In this document: positions 54,781 through 64,000 of the stretch, one piece after another
Layout of the letters: the number at the start of each line of letters is the position of its first letter
Numbering within the stretch: position 1 is the first letter of the stretch
From: Cordia subcordata
Taxonomy: Eukaryota; Streptophyta; Magnoliopsida; Boraginales; Cordiaceae
Reading direction: 5' to 3'
Length of the DNA: 64,000 nucleotides
Assembly: GCA_028554755.1 (NCBI GenBank)
Contig: JAPTOF010000021.1
Coordinates: 6,921,001 to 6,985,000, forward strand
Position numbers and translations under genes: made by a program
The notes under the pieces: generated by a model
What the model saw: only the letters and a program-made list of their open reading frames with translations
What the model was told of the DNA's origin: nothing
Database searches by the model: none

Positions 54781-56346
54781 AATGACAAAAACACAATTTT
54801 GGGTCAAGTTATTGTTTTCGTAGTTTTATTTGTACAAATATTTTTCTGGATCTACTTTCTACGTTGTAAACTTGGCATTCCTCATGAAAAAAAGAATCTA
54901 ATCCCCATGCTCGAGAAACTCGCTTTGGTTACAACGGTAAGTTAGTACATGCAGTGAATCCATCCCCATTGCTTTTGTCCCTTGTTAGATACTTGAACAC
55001 GCTATGCTTGAACCTTGCTTAATCTTAACTTAGGCTAAAAATGTGTATGCGTTTCAATTGGAAGCTACTGCTTAGTTTGAGTTTGAGAGGTACTTGCCTT
55101 GATTTATTTTTGTGGTAAAATTGTGAAAAAGTGCGTGTCTAAGAAAGTTATGTCGGGGTTGAGGTCACTCCTGCAAAAGTGTGAAAAAAAAAGAGCGCAA
55201 GAATGAATGAATGAAATCAAAGTAAATGCGCACCTTTTTTTACTCCACTGGTCTCCAAAAGAAAGAAAAAAAAATGGAGATTTATGAGTAGAGCTAAAAA
55301 CCACTTGGAATTGTGACCAACTGAGTAACTGGGGGCATTAATCACAAATGTTTGTCATCGCGTAAAAAGGTTGGATGACATTCTAAGCAATTCATGAAAA
55401 TTGTGGAAAAAGGCAGTTGAAGTGATCCGGCTTTCCGGCAGCTGGGCCTAGACACAAACTTATTTTTTTTGAGGAAAAATTGCACATCAAGGCAGTGCTT
55501 TGATCTCTCTTCTTTGCATTAGCATAATCATACTTGGCTTAAATCTCTTTTGTGTGCTTAAATGATGCAAGGTTCATTTATATAGTGTTTTGGGTGCTAG
55601 CAAGGTGACTTGTACATGTGGTGGTTATTGTTTTGACTTACTGAAAAACTAGCTTACCTTTGTTTTTCTTTTCAAGTTTCTTTGAGTCGAGGTGGAGGAA
55701 CTTTTGAAGGATTATGTGCTTATGTCTACTTTGATGGATGGTTGAGTTAGCTTGAAGTCCAGTGGAAAATTCTGATGGAATTATTCTTGAGGGAACTTTG
55801 TGGCTATATTTTTTATGAAGATGTTTATTTATGGGAATTTTCTTGCTAAGTTAGGCTTCTTTTTGAAAATCTTTGGTCAAGTCAAGTCTTACTTTTGGAA
55901 AAAGTGTTGCTGGAATTTGCAAAATTAGTACACTCTTTTGGCAGAAAACATTGCAAGTTAGTTTGTCAGCATGTTAACTTGCTTGTTTTTATAAATGCTT
56001 GAATTGGGTCAGGACTTGTGCATATGTTAAGAGGTTGAGCTTGAATGATTATGATCCTATGATTGAATGGTGACATGATGAAATGAAGAATGATAAAGTT
56101 GGTAGAAGAATTGTGAAGTTGAAGCTTTGATGACATATGTCTTGACTTTATTCTATATTTTGGATTCTTTGAAGCTAGCTATGTGCATAAAAGTACAGAA
56201 ATTTTAATTGCAGGATTGGTATTAATTTTGGTTGTAAAATTTGGTATCTTTGCATAATTTCGGTCTTGGGCAATCTTGCATGTGAATTCCCTGTTCTTAA
56301 TTGTTTTCATGCTTAAGGGCAAGCATGGTTCAAGTGTGGGGGAATT
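54781..56346 (+). other. Non-coding 3' tail and purine tract of element E
   Basis: No gene. It is collinear with the D tail from 30390 on, including TTGTGACCAACTGAGTAAC near 55310 and the TTTGAGTC and GCATAATCATACTTGGCT words. It ends with GCTTAAGGGCAAGC-type hairpin sequence and GTGTGGGGGAATT before the LTR. Confidence 0.7.
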
Positions 56347-57763
56347 TGATAAGTTCTAAATAAGTATTTAATTTATATGTTAGATGTACTTGATTTTGGA
56401 ATAGAATGCTTCTTAATCGATGTTTTTAATGTAATTTTGCATAAATGTGCTTAGGAAAAGGAGCTGGACGCATTACATATGGATATTAAAGCTTTTTGGA
56501 CAAGTTTGTAGTGGTCAAAGTTGACGTCGTCACGTGGAAAAATGCCGTTTGATTGCTACGCGGGTTTTGACTGAGTTGACCAAGATTGAAGATATTTTTC
56601 TGGGCTTTTGGAAGGAATTAGATTAAATATTAGCAGGCTTTTTATTTTGTTGGACTTATTTCAGGCTTTTACCTTTTTATTATTTTTGGGCCAGGTTTCC
56701 TTATCCAATAAGGAAAATAGGTTAGGGTTTTTATTATATAAATACCTCTTATTTGCATTTGAGAGGTAGACAACTTTTAGTAGATAGCTTTCAGTAGACA
56801 ACTTTTCGTAGATAGTTTTTAGTAGACAGTTTTTAGCAGATAACAAAAATTTTCTCATTATTCTTTGGGCAATATTCGTGGAGAAGTTGTTTTAATTTCT
56901 TTTCTAGCCGAGGATTGATCAAGATTACGGTTCATCAAATTCGTGAGATCTAAGTGTTTTTCTTCCTTTCATGCTATTTTGGTATTTGTGTATTTATTGC
57001 TTTAATAATTAATATTGATCTGCGATTATTTAATTTTGCGCGCGATTATTTAATTGCATGACAATAGGTAGCCAATTAGATTAATTTAATTAATTTAAAT
57101 ATAGTGGTAGTCAGGTTTTCTGTGTAATTACGCGATCTAAATGAGCAATTACCGCGAGAGTATTGACTTTTAGAATCGGGTCTTTCTAGATTTTTATTGT
57201 TGCCGTTAGATAGATCCTACAGGCATCTCCGGGGATTAGAACGTCTAATAGGTAAGGGGATTACGAGAAAAATCGTAGGGATTTAAATCGTTATCAACTC
57301 TGTAAGGAAAGATAAGGTTATTAGACCGAGCCAATAACTATAACTGATTTATCGAAATAGCTGAAAGTATTTTTGTATCTATGATCGAATTTGTTGGCCG
57401 AAATTGCGATTGTTTCTCAGGCTAGATTTTATTCTCATTGATTTTCTGATTTTCCAGCTTAGCATTAATTTAGAATTACATATTTTAGTCAATTTAATTT
57501 TTATTTACATTTTTTTTATTTTCTGGTCAGATTGCGTGTCCACGCAGCGTGACCAGTGCTCTAGACAGATTTCTTAATTTTACTGATTTTGCGTTTAATT
57601 CCCCCCATTTTGGTTGCAACTTAGTTGAGTAATCTACTTGGTATAATTAGAATAAAATATTCTCTCAATCCCTGTGGACTCGACCCTTTTCTCACCACGT
57701 ACACAAATTAAAGTTGCCAGATAAGAAATAAGAATTTATTTTTGATGATTTCGACGCCCATCA
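56347..57763 (+). repeat. 3' LTR of element E
   Basis: 1417 bases, closely similar to the 5' LTR; visible differences are mainly single transitions plus one extra 14-base unit (six units at 56766-56844). Confidence 0.93.
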
Positions 57764-58783
57764 ACCCCTTCCTCCCCCTCCCCTTCCCAAGCTCCAAAAT
57801 ATATATGTGTGTGTATAAAGAGTAAAAAAAATATTTTGGCTCTTTCAAAATTTTTTCATTTGCTTGTGTGATCTTACACCTAAAGCTTAATACGTTAATC
57901 AACATCAAGGAAATTACATAATGTCAATTTGTTTTAACTTTTTGTAAGATAATTTTATATAGCATTTTTTTCTTAATTTCTTTTGTTCTTAGTAGGTAAA
58001 CCTTTCAAAGCATGATATCATTAAATGACTAGTAGTAGTAATTGAAACCAAATATTTGATGTAATCTTTTGTTTTTAAAAAATGAAAATTTGGTTTATTT
58101 TAAGGCACGATACCGACACAATGAATAAGAGTAATTTATCACGATATCGGTAAAATAAATAACAGTAATTTATCTCAATATTTGCTGTAATCTTGTTCTT
58201 TTAATTTTTTTGTTTGAAACTTTGAGTTTTGTCATGGTATTTTTATGAGTTTGTTGGCTTTCCAAAATGGTATGCAAGTGGTCAATTTTTTGCAATGGAA
58301 GTATAATTTTAAAGGATAAAATTTTACGAATGCTTAGTTAGTTTATCTTTTGGTTAGGCAATTTTAGAGCTACTATATAGAATTATTTATTTTTGGGTAT
58401 ACAAATTATTAATTATTGACAAATTTTCTATATGAAAAGTAACTTTCAGTGAAAATTTTTTAAATAAGTGTTTGGAGTAGTTTTCAAAAAGATAAAACTT
58501 TTAAAAAAAAACACTTTCTCCAAATGTTATAAAAGTTCTTTTCTATAAGAGGTCCAAGTGGTCCCTTAGAACCTTTAACAAAATTTTCATAGTTGAACAT
58601 GACATTAAATGCCTTGATTTTTATTTTTTATTTTATAAAAGCACTCTCTCGATGAGCATACCCTCATAGCCGTAAACCTTAGCACCACCCTTAAAGCCAC
58701 TAGATCTCCCTAGCTTTAATCCACTATGCGAGCATTGGTCTTGTGACAAGACCTAGTCGATCATTCTCAATAGTCCAACAGCT
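57764..58783. other. AT-rich spacer right of element E
   Basis: Starts with C-rich sequence that continues the target cut by E. No gene. A TGTGTGTGTA run lies at 57807-57818. The word AAGTGTTTGGAGTAGTTTT near 58467 and ACTTTCTCCAAATG near 58512 hint at a small inverted-repeat DNA element, not demonstrated. Confidence 0.4.
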
Positions 58784-60350
58784 TTGAAACCTAAGTTCAA
58801 AGTAAATCTACTACCTTTTAAGCAATACCAAAATACTCCATCCTTTGTTATACATGATGTTGATTATGAAATAATGGCAACAAAGATGGCCTTTTCCTTG
58901 ATCAATAAGTTTCACACCATGCCAAGTATGACAAGCATGATGCATTGGGTATCAAGACAAAACCCTATAGGGTCATTCAAAGTCTTATGGGTTGGATACA
59001 AATGTGTTCTCATCACCTTATTAAACGAAGTTGACTTCACAAGATTTTGAAGCAAAAAGGAATGGAACGTGTATGGCCACACTATACAAATATCTTGATG
59101 GACAATGGATCTTAAGCCTGAGAAGGAAGCGCCCTTTGTGCTTGTCTGGGTAAGATTCCGATACCTTCTTATGCATTTCTACAAACAACACTATCCGATT
59201 ATGGGCTTGGTGAGAACTTGGGAGACCATTACAAATGGAAGAAGCAACATCAAAGGGGAGAAGGCCAACCCTAGTTAGGGCCTGCATTGAGCTAGACCTG
59301 CTCAAGAAACACCACTCGGATGTATGTATTCAAGTGAGACTGTAGATGACATCGTCAAAGAATAAACAATTTTGACAAGTAGTCTCATATGAAGAAATTC
59401 CAAAGTGCTGTACTAATTGTTCACAAATTGGTCATGATAAATTCTCTTGTGCATAGCTGGGTTTTACAAAGAAGAAAGCTACCCAGAATCATGAAGTTGA
59501 ATAGGCAAACAAGCAAATGGAGATGCAATGGACAATACAAGCAAATCCTATCCAATAAGGGAATAATACATTGTGTAATAGTAATTAGCAAAAAAAAGGT
59601 AGGTGTGAGTAGAAACCGATATAAAGAGCACTAGAGATGAAAGATAACACAGTAACTACTCACAACTCCTTTAGCGCACTTGAAATTGATAATGATGGCA
59701 TAGGCACACAACCTGGTAAGGTAAAAAATAATATTAGCGATAATAAGGGGAAAGTGTAGAACCAACTGATAAGGGCAAAAATTTGGAAATAGCTGTGGTC
59801 CAAAAGGTAAGGGGATCACATTTATTGAACCAACTCCCAAAGATGTTGCACCTCTTAGTGAAACTGAAGAGTTAAATTATGAGCCTCTGTCGATCTTTAT
59901 GAACAATAACAACAAAGGTCCTTCAAACTCAAGAGATGATCTCAGCACAGAAGTCACTGCAACTAATGAGTCTCTAAGGTACTTGGGGAGATAAGGCGAG
60001 AGTGAGGGACTTAGAGGAAGTAGAGTGTAGAATTAATTAGGTAGGGAACAATTTAGGAAAGGGAGTTGGAGGGTCAGAAAGGGCAAAATATGGGTAGGAT
60101 AAGGATTAGAGAGAGAGTGAAACACAAAGAAGAGGGCAATTTGATTGATGAATATGGTAATATGATTGATGTTGAAGCAAGCAAACCATTAGTAATCTAC
60201 AAGGGTCCTTACATGCATGACATGGTTGATGACTTAGAAGGGGACTTGGAATTCATACTTGATTTGTGTGATCTAAAGGTGGTGGAATACTCAAGCGTGT
60301 ATGAATACTTTGAAGAGAAAGGTAACAATGATTTAAACAAAGGTTAAAAT
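58784..60350 (+). pseudogene. LINE ORF1 remnant (RNA-binding, CCHC)
   Basis: Text in broken frames follows the nucleic-acid-binding ORF1 of plant L1 elements: WVGYKCVLITLLNEVDFTRF near 58990-59046, APFVLVWVRFRYLLMHFYK near 59133-59190, VRACIELDLLKKHHSDV near 59276-59325, then CTNCSQIGHDKFSC, an intact C-x2-C-x4-H-x4-C knuckle at about 59410-59451. A frame of 93 codons at 60066-60347 is acidic and ends the region. At least four stops. Confidence 0.75.
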
Positions 60351-60479
60351 CTAAAGTGAAGCAATTCTATAAATAATATCAATGTCCTGGAGAAAAAGAA
60401 ATATTTCTACAAATTAATAGTTAAAAGACAAAAGTTCTCACCTTTGGTTACTTGAGCAAAAAATAGAAAGGTCAAAAAC

Positions 60480-61676
60480 TTGCTATAGTAAAAGGAAAAT
60501 AGTCAAAATGATTAAAGGAATCATCTAGAACATTTGAGGTATCAGCAAGAAGCAAAGTTTTTGCGTCTCAAAAACTTAATCCACATGCATTGTGCAAAGT
60601 TTGTGGCTATTCTTGAACCTTTGGTTAAGAGAGAGAAAATTGAGAGGTATCAATGCAAACTAAACTTTAGTGCATGTGTAAGCAATCATGCAAGCAAATT
60701 TGAGTGTTTTAGAATGAGGATTTGGAGTTTGCAATTGCTTGTGATTATGGGCTGTGTCTTAGTTTGAGGTTAATGCTAGATGGATCCCTTTTGATTTCTA
60801 TGCCTTGTTTGTTTATGCCAGAACTAACCAAGGAGATCGAGTAAGCATTGTAAAGGGAAATGAAAACTATAGCAGGCACCTCAAGACCTTGGTGCATTGG
60901 AGGGGATGTCAAAATTATTGCTCATGTAGGGGAAAGGAAATATGGAGCCATCTTATGATTGGAGTGATCTAGGACTTCAATACAAATATGAGGAATTGTG
61001 GTAATGAAGATGTAGGGTTTGAAGGCAATGAATACACATACACAAACAATACAGTGTTTTAGTGTTTAGATAAATATGCATAAAGAATGAATAGGCAAAC
61101 TGTTTTGCTAGTTGTCGCAACCAATAATTGACGAGAGATAGCTGAAATCACTACCCATTATTATTCTCTTGCGCAGCCATAATTGATAAGAAACTGTTAG
61201 CATTTTGATTCATAAATGCTTGGGTGAAACACCATGGCTTTTTGAATATTGTCAAAAATAATTGGAGTTTGCCAACAGGGCAACAAGGTATCAGTAATTT
61301 TTAGATTAAGCAAAAGAGATTGAAGAGCTATCTAAAAATGTGGAATGTAGCAGTGTTTGGTAATCTTAATAAGAAGATAGTTGAGGCAGAAGATCTCATA
61401 AAAAAGCAAAACTTAACTTCCAAAAGCAGCCTTTGTCTAGAACAAAAGAGGCTCTAAACGCAACAAATGCGAGGCTAAATAGAATTTTGGCAACTGAGGA
61501 GGAATTTTGGAGATAAAAAGTGGGTCATAAATGGCTCGTAGATGGGGATGGAAATACAAAATATTTCCACTCTTTTATCGAAATAATGAATTTGAAATCA
61601 CATTTGATCAATCAATGATGCAAAAAAAGGGAGAATTGAAAATCTTAAGGAAATCAAGAGTTTGATGGTCAGTTAT
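60480..61676 (+). pseudogene. LINE ORF2 remnant (endonuclease and connecting region)
   Basis: The endonuclease side shows MHCAKFVAILEPLVKREKIE near 60577-60640 and LDKYA near 61065. The connecting region shows WNVAVFGNLNKKIVEAEDLI near 61340-61400 and KWLVDGDGNTKYFHSF near 61530-61578. ORF2 normally nicks target DNA and copies the RNA. Many stops, and the RT domain is absent. Confidence 0.75.
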
Positions 61677-62204
61677 TGTTGGTGGCAAGCGAGCTCCAGA
61701 GGGGTGAATAGAGTAATTTAGAGTTGATTAAAACTTTTTGTACACGGATTGATAAAGGTTGAAGTTGCTTTGTGTGTGAATCGAAAAAGCTAAGCAATAC
61801 AAAATCAAGAACAAAGAGAGTAAAGTGGACACCCAATTTATAGTGGTTCGAGTATTAATCACATATCTACTCCCTGATCTTCCTGATTGAGATTTTCTAG
61901 TAAATTCCACTAATACCCATGCTTTTCATAAGTTGGCTTAGCACAAACCAACTCACAACCTTTGATTCTACCCAAATCAAGAAACCTAACTTTACACAAT
62001 TGATTTTCTCACAATATGTATTACCCAAAACAAATCTACATAAATAATTAACTATATAGTGTTTGATACAATGATTTGCAAGTTCTAACGCTCAATAATT
62101 ACAAAGCTAGTGGAGAAAGATACAACTCAAGATCTTATGATTGCCATTTGAAAATTTTAACTCAATGTTCTCAAGTTGTTTTTGGCTTATGACTTAAAGA
62201 TATA
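61677..62204 (-). repeat. Copia LTR fragment, reversed
   Basis: On the minus strand it ends CGAGCTCCCTTGCC-like CTCGCTTGCCACCAACA at 61677 and contains CGAACCACTATAAATTGGGT and TATTCACCCCTCTGGAGC, words typical of SIRE or related copia LTR ends. The start of this LTR is not defined. Confidence 0.6.
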
Positions 62205-62770
62205 TGTTAGCATTATATGGTTTCATATTAATGTTTTGATTATGAAAATAATGTTTTGACCTTGATACATAATGATTTTTTGACTATGAATTATATAGAT
62301 TCTATTGGTTATATTTGAATAAGCTTTTAAATGAATAGCTATGAATTGAATAAATCTTCTTATGGACTGAATGCCTTATAAATTATCTTTTTAAGCTATG
62401 TTTTGAAGAGCTTGATCTTGTGGAAGCTCGTGAAAGTTCGTGAACTTGAAGATAGAAGTCTATGAAAAAGATTTTCACGCTAAGAGCAAAGAGAGATATA
62501 AGGCAGCAGACGTGAAGTCATAAGGGGTACCGACTCGGTTCGTTTGTTTTTCTTGCTCTCATATGTGTATATCCTTGAATTCACTTTTTAAAACTCATAT
62601 TCTTTTTAAATCATCTCCTTCGTAGTTTTTCAAAATGAATATTTGATTCTCTACATATGTTTTCTAAACTTGCGTATCAAATCTTATTTCAAAAACTAGC
62701 TATTACATATCTAGTTTGGAAAGATTTTTGAAAATCATATTTCTCTCTCTCTCTCTCCCCCCCCTCCCCA
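62205..62770 (+). repeat. SIRE-like copia LTR fragment, forward
   Basis: Starts TGTTAGCATTATATGG and resembles 18510-18900 (shared words ATTAATGTTTTGAT, AAGTCATAAGGGGTA). Similarity fades near a (CT)n and C run at 62742-62770. Confidence 0.6.
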
Positions 62771-63705
62771 AATTCGTTGAGATATCAAAAGTGGCCCTAA
62801 TTTGATCCAGGGACTTCTACTTCTATCTATTACAGACTTTCTAATTGTGTAAAATCAATAGCACGATAATTCAAGCCCTAATTAAAAGTAACTAAAAGGA
62901 GTAAGTCTAAAGCAAGAATGAAAGAATAGGCAATGCTAACTGATCTTTGAATTTTATTATTGTGAATGCAAGTTTATAAGGAGCCCACAATAACAACCCT
63001 CTTTGAATAAAAATTTGATATAATGAGATTAGATTTATGGTGATGTCGCAATATTTTAGTGACTAGATTAAAGCTAAATGATGCTAGATTAAGATGTGAT
63101 TAAGTTTGACCAAGATAAACTAAGCAAGGAAGAGCTAAGATAAGATAATAAGGAAAAGTTTGGTGGTGGTGGAACCCCTTGCTTCTAAGTGTTGTTCCAT
63201 TTTTATTCTGCAATGCCCTAAAAATTCTCAAAAAATTAATCTTATGGCTAAGCAATAACGAGTAAAGGGATTGAATTTGAGTTCCTATTGATTTCCTTGC
63301 TAATTTTGCTTAGAAGTTGTTAATAGACTTCTTGCATGTGTGCTATTTTGTCTCCCTTCGTCTTCTCTTCTTTGTATCATGTGTATTGCAGCTGCCAACT
63401 TATTTTTTTTCGACCACATATCGGCCTTTTAACTTCTCAAGCTGCATTTTCGGCCTCATTCCTATCATTGCCTGGCCATCGTTGGCCTTTTTGCCCTTTT
63501 CAGCCATTCAGGCTATTAGATGCAATTTTAGGGTGTAAAACACCTATTGAAAAAAAAAATCAATCACCATTAGATAATTGAGCTAACTAGCAGTATTGTA
63601 ATTTTTATTCATATTTTATGTTTATGCTACTGGGCTAAAGTCATATAATGACCTCCTTTAGAATAGTATTACGTACCTTATCAAGGTAATTGATTGTTTA
63701 TTCAG
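62771..63705. other. Unrecognised AT-rich sequence
   Basis: I see no gene, repeat end or regulatory structure that I can support here. The two overlapping frames near 63317-63581 are Phe/Leu/Cys-rich and look like chance. Confidence 0.4.
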
Positions 63706-64000
63706 TGGTATCTGCAAATGAGACACAAATACAACCAAGTTTAACACCCTAAGTGTACGGATCATGTCTAGTATAGAGCCTGCATACAGGTATTGTCTCC
63801 ATAAGAAGGCTACCTTGGTTTGGTCTCTATGTGAAAAAGTGCCTAAGACTATCTATGTGCGTATGTGTATATTTTTGGTCTTTCCTTTTTTGGGATTAAA
63901 GGGAGCTCAAATTGATGGAAAATAAACCTAAGCTATGGAGGAACTTAATGGTGCCAACCTAAGGAATGAAAGCCTAACAAAGAAGAAGGGCATCTGGGGT
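63706..64000 (-). repeat. LTR end of the A family, reversed, running off the window
   Basis: From TGGTATCTGCAAATGAGAC on, the plus strand matches the reverse of 3689-3400: AAGGCTACCTTGGTTTGGTC, GGGAGCTCAAAT and CTATGGAGGAAC correspond to words in the A LTR in the same order. It implies another A-family copy to the right. Confidence 0.7.

Larger units (their letters stand above)
46173..57763 (+). mobile_element. Athila-type Ty3/gypsy retrotransposon E, nearly intact
   Basis: 11,591 bp with two closely similar LTRs, tRNA-Asp primer site, gag-protease, RT, RNase H, integrase, post-pol block, a second small ORF and a long tail. Flanks GCCCC (46168-46172) and ACCCC (57764-57768) are a target duplication with one difference. 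Coding lesions are few, so it is the most recent coding-type copy in the window. Confidence 0.95.
58784..61676 (+). mobile_element. L1-type LINE remnant
   Basis: Two degenerate reading regions in the order of plant L1 elements: ORF1 with a zinc knuckle, then ORF2 with endonuclease and the connecting region. Reverse transcriptase is missing because the copy is cut at 61677 by a reversed copia LTR. No tail or target duplication can be seen. Confidence 0.8.

Noticed and set aside
1..64000. Search for CRISPR arrays, operons, tRNA or rRNA genes
   Set aside because: The regularly repeated units seen are LTR hairpins, palindromes and short tandem repeats of plant retroelements; no RNA gene fold could be supported by eye. 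Matches to tRNA-Asp are primer sites, not genes.

Overview
This window is nuclear DNA of a flowering plant, very probably a eudicot. The evidence is a 9-exon plant receptor-like cytoplasmic kinase gene, a PPR gene, Athila-type Ty3/gypsy retrotransposons with tRNA-Asp primer sites, SIRE-like Ty1/copia LTRs, a plant L1-type LINE and a degraded endogenous caulimovirid. The species cannot be named from the sequence.

Layout. 1-18005 is a nest of Athila-like elements. Element A (plus strand, left end outside the window) ends in a 3' LTR at 2194-3689 and sits inside the LTR of a reversed, deletion-ridden element B (3690-4773 and 15995-18005). Element C (4774-15994) is a structurally complete copy with two ~1.9 kb LTRs and a perfect 5-bp target duplication GTGGT, inserted in B's gag. 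18006-22240 holds a SIRE-like copia LTR and a reversed copia integrase fragment split by a solo LTR (20231-22105, target duplication CTAGG). 22241-22744 is a broken copy of the first part of the PPR gene. 24536-33296 is element D, an old Athila-type copy that has lost reverse transcriptase, RNase H and most of integrase. 34000-36850 is a rearranged caulimovirid (minus strand). 37202-44963 is the only host-gene island: a P-class PPR gene (plus) converging on a USP-domain protein kinase gene (minus). 46173-57763 is element E, a young Athila-type copy whose pol is interrupted by few lesions. 58784-61676 is a decayed LINE, followed by two head-to-head copia LTR pieces and, at the right edge, a reversed LTR of the A family.

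How it works together. The two host genes have separate jobs: the PPR protein probably handles organelle RNA, and the kinase is a cytoplasmic signalling protein. Everything else is mobile DNA at different stages of decay. Many stops in the retroelements look like TGG to TAG or CGA to TGA changes, as expected from deamination of methylated cytosine in silenced chromatin.

The most interesting unlabelled structure is in the Athila-like LTRs and tails: a 20-nt hairpin with an invariant TTAAATCC loop and covarying stem, repeated two or three times per LTR in A, C and the solo LTR; clusters of the palindrome GGTCGACC just upstream of the TATA box; a hairpin plus polypurine module present twice in A and C; and a conserved ~50-nt block directly after pol in A, C, D and E. 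All comparisons were made by eye; no alignment or database search was run.
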